Assembly: GCA_014379385.1 (NCBI GenBank)
Contig: JACMLW010000156.1
Coordinates: forward strand, 1 to 43,366
Direction of reading: 5' to 3'
Origin: Phycisphaerales bacterium
GTDB taxonomy: Bacteria > Planctomycetota > Phycisphaerae > Phycisphaerales > UBA1924
DNA: 43,366 bases
The translations under genes and the position numbers were made by a program. Shown piece after piece: positions 25,197-34,525 of the stretch. The notes beneath the pieces were generated by a model that saw only the letters and a program-made list of their open reading frames with translations, did no database searches and had not been told where the DNA came from. Within the stretch, counting starts at the first letter, position 1. Each line of letters starts with the position of its first letter.

Positions 25197-26195
25197 TCAG
25201 GGGCGTGGTGTCAGGGAGGTGGGGTGCTTGGACCGCGCTGTCGCCGTTCGGAGTGTTGCACCGGCACTGGGAGCGGATGGCGCGGGGCCGCCTGACGCGA
25301 CTGATCGGGAACTCACGGCTCGTCGGATCCGGCCGACACGACCGGAGAGGCTGCGGTCCGGTTCGCCCGGGAGCGACTGGTTCGCGTCGTCCGTGGAAAC
25401 AAGCGGGCGGCCGAGCCGCTCAAGGAGCTCGGCGCGCAGGTCGGCGCCGCTCAGGCCTCGATGGAGACGGCCGGCCTCGGCGAGGCTGATACTACCGGAT
25501 TCCTCGCTGACGACGACGACCAAGGCGTCAGACTCCCGCGTCAAACCGACCGCGGCGCGGTGGCGGGAACCCAGCGTGGCATCGGGCATGTCCTCGGGCT
25601 CGGCGAGCGGGAGCTGCACACCCGCGGCCTGAACACGGTCGCCGTTGATCACCACGGCGAGGTCGTGCAGCGCCGAGCCGGGGAAGAAAATGGTCTGGAG
25701 GAGGCGGGCCGACACCTCGGCGTTGATAGTCGTGCCGTCCTGCACAAGGCCCTTAAGGCTGGTGCCGCGGATGAGCACGATAATGGCGCCGAACTTGGCC
25801 TTGGCGAGGTACGTGCAGGCCTCGACCAGCTCATCGACAACGAATGTGTGCCCTCGCGACGCACGGCGGAAAAGCGGGGCCTCGCCCAGGCGGATCAGGC
25901 CGCGCCGAAGTTCGGGCTGAAAAACCACGACCAGTGTGATGGCGAGGAGGGCGAGGAAGTTCTCATACAGGAAGGTGAGCCGCTGAAAGCTCTCGGCCCG
26001 TGCCAGGATGCGGACGAGCAGCGTCGCGGTGACCAGCACGAACAGGATGGCCTTGAGCGCCCCCGCGGCCCGCGTGCCCCGCACGAACTGCACGATGCCG
26101 AACACGACCACCCAGATGATGGCCAGCTCGATGCAGACCTGCCACCAGGGGTAGGCTCCCAGGCGATCAATGAGTTGAAACAGCCTGTCGAACAA
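25197..26195 (-). CDS. Diadenylate cyclase, CdaA type (three TM segments plus DisA_N domain)
   Basis: 332 residues from a TTG at 26195 with GAGG five bases upstream. An alternative TTG at 26255 would add an Arg/Pro-rich 20-residue head. Three hydrophobic helices (20-40, 45-66, 78-95) precede the cyclase domain, which makes cyclic di-AMP from two ATP at the membrane. The RHR motif is intact at 211-213 (LGSRHRAAVGL), as is VVVVSEESGSIS. The DGA motif reads DLA (178-180, in SALHDLAVVING): the Asp is kept but Gly is Leu. The last 80 residues are a low-complexity tail. It is probably co-transcribed with the YbbR gene; glmM, the usual third partner in Firmicutes, is absent. Confidence 0.85.
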   Translation of the reverse strand: MFDRLFQLIDRLGAYPWWQVCIELAIIWVVVFGIVQFVRGTRAAGALKAILFVLVTATLLVRILARAESFQRLTFLYENFLALLAITLVVVFQPELRRGLIRLGEAPLFRRASRGHTFVVDELVEACTYLAKAKFGAIIVLIRGTSLKGLVQDGTTINAEVSARLLQTIFFPGSALHDLAVVINGDRVQAAGVQLPLAEPEDMPDATLGSRHRAAVGLTRESDALVVVVSEESGSISLAEAGRLHRGLSGADLRAELLERLGRPLVSTDDANQSLPGEPDRSLSGRVGRIRRAVSSRSVASGGPAPSAPSAGATLRTATARSKHPTSLTPRP

Positions 26196-26360
26196 GCGGG
26201 CCTCGTGGATTCGACGACGGGGCGGTTGAAACCGCCGATGACCGAGTGTATTCAAGAGCCCCTAACTCGGGCCCTTGAATCGTTGAGAAAAGATCGTGGC
26301 GGCTGTCGGCGGCCATCTTCTACATCGACCGCCTGTACCATTGGTTCATCGGAATTGTGT

Positions 26361-26627
26361 ATGCCGTATGCCATAACCAGGTTCGATCCCACGCCCAATC
26401 CCAACGCCCTCAAGTGCATCCTGGATCGCCCCATCTCGGATCGCCCTCGGTCGTTCCGCTCCGCCGCGGAAGCAACGAGCGACCCGCTCGCGGCGGCGAT
26501 CTTCGCGGTGCCGGGGGTCACGAACCTGCTGCTCAACGGCGACTGGCTCACGGTAAACAAGTCGTCGGAGTCGGAATGGAAGCCCGTGAAGGCGGGGGTG
26601 CAGGCGGCCCTGCGGGTGGCGCCTTGA
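26361..26627 (+). CDS. Nfu/NifU N-terminal-domain protein
   Basis: 88 residues. The start MPYAITRFDPTPNPNALKC is characteristic of the Nfu N-terminal domain (PF08712), as is the pattern DPLAAAIFAVPGVTNLLLN-DWLTV. The C-terminal CxxC domain that carries the Fe-S cluster in full-length Nfu is missing, so this is a stand-alone N-domain. In other bacteria the domain is thought to help recognise target apoproteins during Fe-S cluster delivery. The gene ends at the start of mutY, whose product needs a 4Fe-4S cluster. No strong SD is seen. Confidence 0.8.
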   Translation: MPYAITRFDPTPNPNALKCILDRPISDRPRSFRSAAEATSDPLAAAIFAVPGVTNLLLNGDWLTVNKSSESEWKPVKAGVQAALRVAP

Positions 26628-26644
26628 GACTGGGGGCGAGCAGC

Positions 26645-27736
26645 GTGAAGGTGGCGGCGGCGGTCGAGGCGTGGTTCGCCGAGGCGGCCCGGCCACTGCC
26701 ATGGCGGACATCGCCGCGCGATCCGTATCTGGCGCTGGTCAGCGAGGCGATGCTCCAGCAGACGCAGGTCTCACGGGTGGTGGGACGGTTTGCCGAGTTT
26801 CTGGTGGAGTTTCCGACGATCGAGGCGCTGGCCGCGGCGGATGAGTCGCGCGTGCTGGCGCTCTGGTCGGGGCTTGGGTACTACCGGCGGGCACGCAGCC
26901 TGCACGCGGCTGCGAAGGCCGTGTGCGCGGGCGAGATGCGTGAGACCGACAAGGGCGATACCGACGGCAGAACTGCGCCCGCCTTTCCAAGACGGGCGGA
27001 CGAGCTCGGCAAACTGCCCGGCGTGGGTCCGTACACCGCGGGATCGATCGCGTCGATCGTGTTCGGCGAACGGTCGCCGCTGGTGGACGGGAACGTGGCC
27101 CGAGTGCTGCTGCGCGTACACGGCCGCGAAGGGCACCTCGCAGACAAGGCGACGGCGACGTGGCTCTGGGAGCGGGCCGATGAACTGGTGCAGGCGGCGA
27201 CGAGCCCGGCGCTACTCAACGAAGGATTGATGGAGCTTGGCGCCATGGTCTGCTCACCGGCCTCGCCCAAGTGCGCCTCGTGCCCGCTGGCCAAGGCGTG
27301 CCGCGCGCGGGCCGAGGGGCGGCAGCGCGAAATCCCGGCGCCTCGGCCGCGAGCGAAGCAGCGCGATCTGTATTGTGGGGTCGTGCTGGCGCATGATCCG
27401 CGCCGAGGTGTGCTCGTCGAGCAGCGGGTGGGCGAACCCGGCGGCAAGGGTGTCGCAGGGCGGATGTGGGCCGGCATGTGGCAGGCTCCGACGCTGGAGC
27501 GGGCGGACAGGGCGCCGACGCGAGACGAAGTAGGGATTTGGATCAACCTCGATATTGAACCGGACGCCGAGCGTTTCGAGCACGGGACGACACACCGCCG
27601 GGTGTTCTTCGAGGTATGGAGGGCGCGGGTTGGCGCGGGCGGGATCAAGCCCGCGCGGGGGCGATGGATGTCCAGGGCAAAGGTCGCCGAACTGGCGCTC
27701 TCGAACCCGCAGCGCCGGATTCTGTGCGAGTTGTAG
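26645..27736 (+). CDS. mutY: Adenine DNA glycosylase MutY
   Basis: 363 residues from GTG at 26645. An in-frame TTG at 26624, overlapping the nfu-like stop as TTGA, would add seven residues. The enzyme removes adenine paired with 8-oxoguanine in base excision repair. The catalytic Glu34 lies in SEAMLQQTQ, the helix-hairpin-helix is LPGVGPYTAG (124-133), and the catalytic Asp148 sits in VDGNVARV. The four cluster ligands Cys203, 210, 213 and 219 have the exact C-x6-C-x2-C-x5-C spacing. The C-terminal NUDIX-like domain that reads 8-oxoG is present (LYCGVVLAHDPRRGVLVEQR, FEHGTTHRRVFFEVW). Both expected domains are there. It is probably translated together with the preceding small gene. Confidence 0.93.
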   Translation: MKVAAAVEAWFAEAARPLPWRTSPRDPYLALVSEAMLQQTQVSRVVGRFAEFLVEFPTIEALAAADESRVLALWSGLGYYRRARSLHAAAKAVCAGEMRETDKGDTDGRTAPAFPRRADELGKLPGVGPYTAGSIASIVFGERSPLVDGNVARVLLRVHGREGHLADKATATWLWERADELVQAATSPALLNEGLMELGAMVCSPASPKCASCPLAKACRARAEGRQREIPAPRPRAKQRDLYCGVVLAHDPRRGVLVEQRVGEPGGKGVAGRMWAGMWQAPTLERADRAPTRDEVGIWINLDIEPDAERFEHGTTHRRVFFEVWRARVGAGGIKPARGRWMSRAKVAELALSNPQRRILCEL

Positions 27737-27805
27737 CCCCCGGCTTTCTCACTGCGGCCCGCGCGCCTCAAACCAACCGGGGTCTGGGGTGGTAGGCTCC
27801 TTCGC

Positions 27806-28618
27806 GTGAAGACCTACGCGGTGGTCATCCCGGTCTACAACGAGCGCGAGCTGGCGCCGAAACTGCTCGCCCGCCTCGACGACACGCCGCCGGCGATCAT
27901 CCCCGAGCGCGGGCGTGCGGTGAGCACGGACCCACGCACCGCCGATGCCAAGGGCTCGCTCGAGCGGCTCATCATCGTGGTTGACGACGCCTCCACCGAC
28001 GGCACACGCCCGTTCGTGGAGTCGCTGCGCAATCGGCCGGGTTATCACGTGGTGCTGCACCCGAACAATCGCGGGAAGGGCGCGGCAGTTCGAGCCGGCT
28101 TCGCCAGAGCGATCGAACTCGGAGCCGACGTGCTGCTCATCCAGGACGCGGACCTCGAATATGACCCCGCCGACCACCAGCGTGTGCTCGAGCCCATCCT
28201 CGACGGTCGGGCCGACGTGGTCTTCGGTTCACGGTTTCTCGGCGAAACCCACCGGGTTCTCTACTACTGGCACTACGCGGCCAACCGCCTTATCACGCTG
28301 CTGTGCAACATGGCCACCAACCTGAACCTCACGGATATCGAGTGCTGCTTCAAGGCGATGCGCCGCGAGGTGGCCGAGACGATCACAATCGAGGAGGATC
28401 GCTTCGGTATCGAGCCCGAGCTGGTGGCAAAGGTCTCGCGCGTGCGCTTGCCGCGTGCTGATGGGGGCGGCGGATACTCCGACTCGACCATGCGGGCGCG
28501 GGTTTACGAAGTCGCCGTGAGCTATTCCGGCCGCACCTACGAGGAAGGCAAGAAGATCACGTGGCGCGACGGCGTGCGGGCGCTGGTTTGCATCTTCAAG
28601 TATGGGGTGATGCGGTAG
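27806..28618 (+). CDS. Family 2 glycosyltransferase, dolichyl/undecaprenyl-phosphate-sugar synthase-like
   Basis: 270 residues starting at GTG. The GT-A fold is clear: AVVIPVYNERELAPKLL at the N-terminus, IIVVDDASTDGT (metal and nucleotide site), NRGKGAAVRAGFARA, the DxD-like QDADLEYDP, and VFGSRFLGE. The same order occurs in GT2 enzymes that move a sugar from a nucleotide donor to polyprenyl phosphate. No TM helices are seen at the C-terminus, so it would act from the cytoplasmic face as a soluble or peripheral protein. The acceptor and sugar are not determined. A 20-residue insert around 33-50 separates the first strand from the second. Confidence 0.85.
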   Translation: MKTYAVVIPVYNERELAPKLLARLDDTPPAIIPERGRAVSTDPRTADAKGSLERLIIVVDDASTDGTRPFVESLRNRPGYHVVLHPNNRGKGAAVRAGFARAIELGADVLLIQDADLEYDPADHQRVLEPILDGRADVVFGSRFLGETHRVLYYWHYAANRLITLLCNMATNLNLTDIECCFKAMRREVAETITIEEDRFGIEPELVAKVSRVRLPRADGGGGYSDSTMRARVYEVAVSYSGRTYEEGKKITWRDGVRALVCIFKYGVMR

Positions 28619-28711
28619 AGCCGCTGTTCGCTGGGATCGCGACGAGCGGCCAGAACACCCGGCAGAACCGCCCCCATCGAGCCCCCCCACTCTCCCCGCT
28701 ACCATCCCGGC

Positions 28712-30016
28712 ATGACCCATGATTCGCGCCATGCGCACGACGGTTTGGCCGACGCCCTGCTCGATCTTCTCCGCGCCCACGACCCGGAAATCGCGGGCCT
28801 GATGCAGAACGAACGTGATCGCCAGCAGACCACGCTCGAGCTCATCGCCTCCGAGAACCACGTGAGCCCGGCCGTCATGCACCCGATGGGGTCGTGGCTG
28901 ACAAACAAGTACGCCGAGGGCTATCCGGGCGCTCGCTACTACGGCGGGTGCGTCTTCCACGACCAGATCGAGACGATCGCGCGCGACCGCGCCAACCAGC
29001 TATTCGGCAGCCGCTTCGCCAACGTGCAGCCGCACTCCGGCGCGCAGGCCAACATGGCCGTCTTCATGGCGCTCATGGCCCCGGGCGATACCTTCGCATC
29101 CCTTGTACTCAAAGATGGCGGCCACCTCTCGCACGGGATGAAGATCAACTTCTCCGGCGCGTACTTCAAGCCGGTCCACTACCCGCTGCACTACACGCCC
29201 ACTCACGCCGAGTTCGAGCGGATCGATTACGACGCGGCCCGCAAAGTCTGCATGGAGACCCGGCCGAAGGTTGTGATGTGCGGCTACTCCGCCTACCCGC
29301 GCGTGATCGACTTCGCGCGCTTCCGCGCCATCGCCGACGAGTGCGGCGCGCTCCTCGTCGCCGACATCGCCCACATCGCCGGTCTGGTGGCCGCGGGCGT
29401 TCACCCAAGCCCCTTTCCGCACGCGCACGTCGTCACGACCACGACACACAAGACCCTTCGCGGCCCGCGCGGAGGGCTGATCCTCACCAGCGACGAGGAG
29501 CTCGCCAAGAAGATCGACAAGGCGGTCTTTCCCGGCGTCCAGGGCGGACCGCTCATGCACGTCATCGCGAGCAAGGCCGTCGCGTTCGGCGAGGCGCTGC
29601 GCCCGGAGTTCAAGGCCTATCAGCAGCAGGTGGTTGCCAATGCCAGATCGCTCGCCGCCGCGCTGATCAAGCACGGGTTTCGCATCACCAGTGGGGGCAC
29701 CGACAACCACCTCATGCTCGTCGATCTCCGCACCAAGAGCGACTCGCTGACCGGGGCCGACGCCGAGAAGTGGCTCGAGGCGGCGGGCATCGTCTGCAAC
29801 AAGAACGGCATCCCCGATGACCCGAGGCCGCCGCGGGTGACGAGCGGGCTTCGGCTGGGAACGCCGGCGATCACCACTCGCGGCCTCAACACCGCTGACA
29901 TGGTGACACTCGCGGCGTGGATCGATCGCGTGCTGAGTGCAAGCGGTGCAGAGAACGCGACGACCCAGGTGCGGGCGCAGGTCAAATCGATGTGCGAGAG
30001 GTATCCGCTGGCGTAG
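28712..30016 (+). CDS. glyA: Serine hydroxymethyltransferase
   Basis: 434 residues. The enzyme converts serine and tetrahydrofolate to glycine and methylene-tetrahydrofolate in the cytoplasm, with pyridoxal phosphate. Family landmarks are [61 protein letters not shown] and the Schiff-base Lys247 in [14 protein letters not shown]. Length and motif order are normal. The gene is monocistronic or leads a transcript with the small lipoprotein gene 27 bases later. No riboswitch-like leader was recognised in the 93 bases before it, which carry a CCCCCC-rich stretch. Confidence 0.96.
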   Translation: MTHDSRHAHDGLADALLDLLRAHDPEIAGLMQNERDRQQTTLELIASENHVSPAVMHPMGSWLTNKYAEGYPGARYYGGCVFHDQIETIARDRANQLFGSRFANVQPHSGAQANMAVFMALMAPGDTFASLVLKDGGHLSHGMKINFSGAYFKPVHYPLHYTPTHAEFERIDYDAARKVCMETRPKVVMCGYSAYPRVIDFARFRAIADECGALLVADIAHIAGLVAAGVHPSPFPHAHVVTTTTHKTLRGPRGGLILTSDEELAKKIDKAVFPGVQGGPLMHVIASKAVAFGEALRPEFKAYQQQVVANARSLAAALIKHGFRITSGGTDNHLMLVDLRTKSDSLTGADAEKWLEAAGIVCNKNGIPDDPRPPRVTSGLRLGTPAITTRGLNTADMVTLAAWIDRVLSASGAENATTQVRAQVKSMCERYPLA

Positions 30017-30043
30017 TTGAACTACCTGATACCAAGAGGTCGT

Positions 30044-30508
30044 ATGTCAATCATGAACGCAACGCTGAAGATCATCATACGGTGCGGGTTCGCTGGCCTA
30101 CTGGCGCTCGGGGCGGTCGGCTGTGAACAAAAGGGCTCGAACGGGGGCGGTAGCGACAACGGGGGCAGCTCGGGCAAACCGCCAACAACGGTGACGCCGA
30201 GTCAGCAGGAGCCCGCGCCGAATCCCTCCGGGCACGAGGACCCCACCACTGTGGACGATCAATCGCAGGAGACCCTGACCGGCTTCCTTCGCGGCGGCAT
30301 GTCAGGGGTCGGGGGGGAGCACACCGGTTGGCAACTCGAGCGAGAGGGACAACCCCATGTGGAAGTCGATGCGAAGCCCATCGTCGATCAGGTGAAGCCG
30401 TTCGACGGCCCGCGCGTCACTCTCACCGGCAAGTTCAACGACAAGAAGTACGTCGAGCGGGGCATGGTGCGCATCTTCACCGCCGTGAGCATCAAGGCCG
30501 CGGAGTAG
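30044..30508 (+). CDS. Small putative lipoprotein of unknown function
   Basis: 154 residues from the ATG at 30044, which has AAGAGG upstream. The signal sequence (ATLKIIIRCGFAGLLALGAVGC) ends in a lipobox LGAVGC, so Cys25 or nearby would be lipidated. A Gly/Ser/Pro-rich linker (NGGGSDNGGSSGKPP) leads to a compact C-terminal domain of about 80 residues (TLTGFLRGGMSGVGG, VRIFTAVSIKAAE). The domain has no cysteines and looks like a small beta fold. No family is recognised. It may be read through from glyA. Confidence 0.7.
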   Translation: MSIMNATLKIIIRCGFAGLLALGAVGCEQKGSNGGGSDNGGSSGKPPTTVTPSQQEPAPNPSGHEDPTTVDDQSQETLTGFLRGGMSGVGGEHTGWQLEREGQPHVEVDAKPIVDQVKPFDGPRVTLTGKFNDKKYVERGMVRIFTAVSIKAAE

Positions 30509-30585
30509 CCGCTCCAGCAGCTTGACCTGTTTCTGCAAGACCGCCGCTCGGGCGGCCCAGCTCCCCGCCCCCATATCCTGTGTAC

Positions 30586-32256
30586 ATGCCCGCGAGCAGC
30601 AATGGACCCGCGACGGCCCCCGCCCCCCCTCCCCCGCCCATCACCGCCGAACCGGCGACGCCGGGCGCCGGCTGGGAGTACGCACCGGCCCCCGAGCGGT
30701 TCAAGCTCAATCTGCGCGACCGCTACGGCCTCTTCATCGGCGGCAAGTTTGTCGAGCCCCGCCAGGGTGCCGCTCCGTCTCGTCGCCGCGCATCGTCTCG
30801 TTCAGCTACGCCCGCGAGCTCGGCGGTTCGGTACTTCGCCACTACCAATCCCGCCACCGAAGGCACGATCGCGCTAGTGGCTCAGGGCACCGACACCGAC
30901 GTCAACGCCGCCGTTGTCGCCGCCCGCAAGGCACTCCCGCTTTGGCAAGCGCTCCACCCCACCGAGCGCGCCAAGTTTCTCTTCCGCATCGCCCGCCGCA
31001 TTCAGGACCGGTCGCGCGAGCTCGCTGTCGTCGAAACCATGGACGGTGGCAAACCCATCCGCGAATCCCGCGATGTCGACATCCCTCTCGCCGCGGCACA
31101 CTTCTTCTACTACGCCGGATGGGCGGACAAGCTGCCATACGCGTTCCCCGGCAGGCCCGCGCCGGGAGCCGTCGGTGTGTGCGGCCAGATCATCCCCTGG
31201 AACTTCCCACTGCTGATGGCCGCGTGGAAGCTGGCGCCCGCGCTGGCGTGCGGCAACACCTGTGTGCTCAAGCCAGCCGAGACCACGCCGCTGACCGCGC
31301 TGCTGCTCGCCGAGATCTGCGATGAGGTCGGGCTGCCGCCGGGCGTTGTCAATGTCGTCACGGGCGATGGATCAACCGGCGCTGCGCTCGTCGCGCATCG
31401 CGGCGTCGACAAGATCGCCTTTACCGGATCGACCGACGTCGGGAAGCGGATCGCCGCGTCGGTCGCCGCGCAGTCGGCCGAATCGGGCGCGGCCAAGCGG
31501 CTCACGCTCGAGCTGGGCGGCAAGAGCGCCAACATCATTTTCGAGGATGCCAGCCTCGATCAGGCCGTCGAGGGCATCATCCAGGGCATCTTTTTCAATC
31601 AGGGCCACGTCTGCTGCGCCGGCTCGCGACTGCTCGTGCAGGAGAGCGTGCTTGAGCCGGTTATCCAGAAACTGCGGGTGCGCATGGCGTCGCTTCGTGT
31701 CGGCGATCCACTCGACAAGAACACTGACGTCGGCGCTATCAACTCGCGGGCGCAGCTCGATCGCATCGAGGCGTGCTTGCACTCGGGGGAACAGGAGGGC
31801 GCCGCGCTCTGCTGGGGCGGGTGCTCCGACGCCGAGGCCGCCTCCAACGGCCTGCCGCTCAACGGCGCGCCCAATCTCGAATCCAAAGCCCGTCTAGAGC
31901 ACCGCCGCGGCCTCCCCGCCAAGGGGTTCTGGTGCCGGCCCTGCTTCTTCACCGGCGTGCAGCCCTCGCACTCGGTGGCGCGCGAAGAGATCTTCGGGCC
32001 GGTGCTGGCCGTAATGAGTTTCCGCACCCCCGACGAGGCGATCAGTCGCGCCAACAACACGCCCTATGGCCTCGCCGCGGGTGTCTGGACCGACAAGGGC
32101 TCCAAGATCTTTGAGGTGGCCCGCCGCCTGAAGGCCGGCGTCGTCTGGCTCAACACCTACAACCGCTTCGACCCTTCAAGCCCATTCGGCGGATTCAAAG
32201 AGTCCGGCTTCGGGCGCGAGGGCGGTGTGCATGGGCTCTTGCCGTACTTGAGGTGA
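30586..32256 (+). CDS. NAD(P)-dependent aldehyde dehydrogenase
   Basis: 556 residues from the ATG at 30586; a GTG two codons earlier is possible. It oxidises an aldehyde to the acid with NAD(P)+ in the cytoplasm. Landmarks are IPWNFPLLMAAWKLAPAL, the cofactor site FTGSTDVGKRI, the general base Glu309 in LELGGKSAN and the nucleophile Cys343 in GHVCCAGSR. FGPVLAVMSFRTPDEAI and FGGFKESGFGREGG complete the fold. The chain is some 60 residues longer than usual. It has a Pro-rich N-terminal extension of 30 residues and a Ser/Arg insert at about 63-82. A third insert between 400 and 430 breaks the region before the PCFFTGV strand. The substrate is not known. Confidence 0.92.
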   Translation: MPASSNGPATAPAPPPPPITAEPATPGAGWEYAPAPERFKLNLRDRYGLFIGGKFVEPRQGAAPSRRRASSRSATPASSAVRYFATTNPATEGTIALVAQGTDTDVNAAVVAARKALPLWQALHPTERAKFLFRIARRIQDRSRELAVVETMDGGKPIRESRDVDIPLAAAHFFYYAGWADKLPYAFPGRPAPGAVGVCGQIIPWNFPLLMAAWKLAPALACGNTCVLKPAETTPLTALLLAEICDEVGLPPGVVNVVTGDGSTGAALVAHRGVDKIAFTGSTDVGKRIAASVAAQSAESGAAKRLTLELGGKSANIIFEDASLDQAVEGIIQGIFFNQGHVCCAGSRLLVQESVLEPVIQKLRVRMASLRVGDPLDKNTDVGAINSRAQLDRIEACLHSGEQEGAALCWGGCSDAEAASNGLPLNGAPNLESKARLEHRRGLPAKGFWCRPCFFTGVQPSHSVAREEIFGPVLAVMSFRTPDEAISRANNTPYGLAAGVWTDKGSKIFEVARRLKAGVVWLNTYNRFDPSSPFGGFKESGFGREGGVHGLLPYLR

Positions 32257-32305
32257 CCGCCGACCCGCGCATCGCACATCCAATCACAACGTCCGGGGCC
32301 ATCAC

Positions 32306-34330
32306 CTACTTGCCGCGCTTGCCTTTCTTGGCCTGCTTCCCCTTGCGCTCCGCCACGGCCGGTGCGTTCACCGAGGGCTCAACATTCGCCCACTGCATCC
32401 CCTCCATCGCCTCCTCCAGGCGCTGGGTCTCCTCGTAGCGGCTCTTCGAGCGCTTCAACCGCCCCCACACGCCAAGCCCCAGCAAGGAGGCGCCAAAGAA
32501 ACCGCCCCCCGCCATGCCGCCCGCATAGAGCAGCCGCTGGTCCGCAACGGGCTCATCGCCCGCCTTGGCGGGCTCGATGATCGCGGTCGCCATCGCGTCG
32601 GTCCGCGCCGCCCGCCCGGCGTTCGCGACGCTCACCATCGCCGTGACGAACGTATCTAACTCTCGCTGCGTGCGAGAGGCGCCCACCCCGCGCAGCTCGA
32701 GCGTCAGTTGCCCGTCCTGCGACGAACTCGCGAACATACCGGCCTTGTACCACGACTGCACCTCGGCCGGCGTGCCGAGCGTTTCAAGACCGCGTTGGCG
32801 GAAACGCTCCGAGGCGGCCTCCATCATGCGCGGATCGATCGCAAGATCCTCGTGGAACACCTGCCATCCCTGCAGCTCGGTATCGCTGGGTGTTATGCCG
32901 CCGCGCTCCGCGGAGATGGTGGCCCGCGCCACATACGTCGCGGGCGCCACCTGAGCCGTGATCGCCCAGCTCAGCGCCAGGATCACACCGATCGTCCCCA
33001 CAACGTAGAACACAAGCGCCAAAGCCCCGCTCTTGGCCCCCTTCGCCACCAGCTTGCGCTCCTGTACGCGCACCGCCTCGATCGCCGCGGCCAGTCTTGG
33101 GCGCTGCGCCAGGACCGCGTCGCACTCGGCCTGCCGCTTGACCATCGCGCCCTTCGCGGCGATGATCTTGCGCGCCTGCGCCTGCAGCAGCGACTTGTAG
33201 GTCGCCAGGCGGCGGCGGCGGCTTATGTTCCGAAGCGCGACTTTGTCGGGGCCGGATGCCTCGTCAACGCTCCTCTTGGCGCTCGCCGCGATCTCGAGCT
33301 GCTCCTGGAGCGCCGCCACGCGCGACTGCAACCCCCCGATCTGCGTGCGCAGGTGCGCCGACTCGCCCTTCGCGCCTGCAACCTCCACCTCGACCGCCTG
33401 TCGCGCCGCCACCGCTTTCTCCAGTCGATCCTTCAGAACCTGGATCGCCAGATCGCGCTTCGCCAGCTCGCGCGGATCGGCCTTCTCCTGCGCGCCAGCC
33501 TCGTCGAGCATCCCCTTGGCGGCGAGCAACTCCTTCTCGAGCCGCGTCACCTCGCCATGTAGCGAGGCCGACCCCGCCTCGAGCGATACCTTCTGGGCCG
33601 CAAGCTCGCCGACTCGCTGCTCAAGCTCGCGCGACGATTCTTCGCCCTGGTCTCGGGCCTGCTGGGCCTCGACTTCGAGACCAGTGCATCTCGACCGAAG
33701 CGACTCAATCTCCGCCGCCAGCTTCGTCGAGCGGCGCTCCAGTTCGCCTGTGCTCCCTCTTTCCCTCCTAATCGCCGATTCAGACTGATCGCGTGCCTCA
33801 TTCGCCCTCACCAGCGCCTGCCGCGATTCAACGAGCGCTAACTCCGCCTCCCTTCTTTCCATCGCAGCGCCCTCGGCCTGTGAGCGCGCGAGCTCGCAAC
33901 GTGTCGCGAGTTCCGCATCTCGCGCCGTGAGATCCTCCTCCCAGCGCTCCAGCCGCTCACCCAGCTCACGCACCGCCTCAAGCCGGCGTGCCGCCTCCAC
34001 CTCATGTTCTTTCGTGGCAGCGCGGGCCTGCTCGATCTGCTCGCCCACCGATCGACGCAGAGCGTCGAACTCCGCCCGGTCGGCCTGCATGACCTCCCGT
34101 TGGCCTACAAGCTCCGCGCGCTGCGCATCAATCGCCTGCCTGCTCGCGCTCAGCGCTGCCTCGGTCTTCGCCTGCTCGGCGTGCGCCCGCCTGATCTCGT
34201 TGATCCGCCCCTGCAGCTCGCCCAGCATCTCCAGCACATCCGACCCGATCTCTCGTGTATCGGCGTCGCCGCCGGGCGCGGCCGCGGCGCCCTGGGCCCC
34301 AAGTTCGTTGCTCTCGTGCTCGTGACCCAT
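32306..34330 (-). CDS. Coiled-coil membrane protein with Wzz-like extracytoplasmic domain
   Basis: 674 residues. Residues 30-400 are one long heptad-rich coiled coil (for example LEKELLAAKGMLDEAG) with no Pro. A basic stretch (NISRRRRLATYKSLLQAQ) precedes TM1 (about 436-457, ALVFYVVGTIGVILALSWAI). An extracytoplasmic region of about 140 residues follows (ATYVARATISAERGG...), and TM2 lies at about 601-623. The C-terminal cytoplasmic tail is Lys-rich. Two TMs around a beta/alpha domain of this kind are the plan of polysaccharide chain-length regulators (Wzz family), but Wzz lacks such an N-terminal coiled coil. The neighbour upstream is a membrane glycosyltransferase. A role in envelope glycan assembly is inferred. 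Confidence 0.7.
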   Translation of the reverse strand: MGHEHESNELGAQGAAAAPGGDADTREIGSDVLEMLGELQGRINEIRRAHAEQAKTEAALSASRQAIDAQRAELVGQREVMQADRAEFDALRRSVGEQIEQARAATKEHEVEAARRLEAVRELGERLERWEEDLTARDAELATRCELARSQAEGAAMERREAELALVESRQALVRANEARDQSESAIRRERGSTGELERRSTKLAAEIESLRSRCTGLEVEAQQARDQGEESSRELEQRVGELAAQKVSLEAGSASLHGEVTRLEKELLAAKGMLDEAGAQEKADPRELAKRDLAIQVLKDRLEKAVAARQAVEVEVAGAKGESAHLRTQIGGLQSRVAALQEQLEIAASAKRSVDEASGPDKVALRNISRRRRLATYKSLLQAQARKIIAAKGAMVKRQAECDAVLAQRPRLAAAIEAVRVQERKLVAKGAKSGALALVFYVVGTIGVILALSWAITAQVAPATYVARATISAERGGITPSDTELQGWQVFHEDLAIDPRMMEAASERFRQRGLETLGTPAEVQSWYKAGMFASSSQDGQLTLELRGVGASRTQRELDTFVTAMVSVANAGRAARTDAMATAIIEPAKAGDEPVADQRLLYAGGMAGGGFFGASLLGLGVWGRLKRSKSRYEETQRLEEAMEGMQWANVEPSVNAPAVAERKGKQAKKGKRGK

Positions 34331-34525
34331 AGCGGCGTCTCTCTCTCGCGGCGTGGCGCATGACGCGCCCGACCATCACCAAGCCCGGGCGCACAGGTCG
34401 AGTATCGACCCATAAGCCCCGGCGCTGAACCGGTTTGAATAACGAGGGCGGTCCGTGTGGTCGATATGGCGGCCGCGCCCGAGAGGCGGTCCGATAAGCC
34501 TCGCGCGGGTCCAGTTTGCGTTGCT

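Noticed and set aside
28619-28711. Possible riboswitch upstream of glyA
   Set aside because: Only 93 bases, C-rich, with no conserved glycine or other riboswitch core visible.
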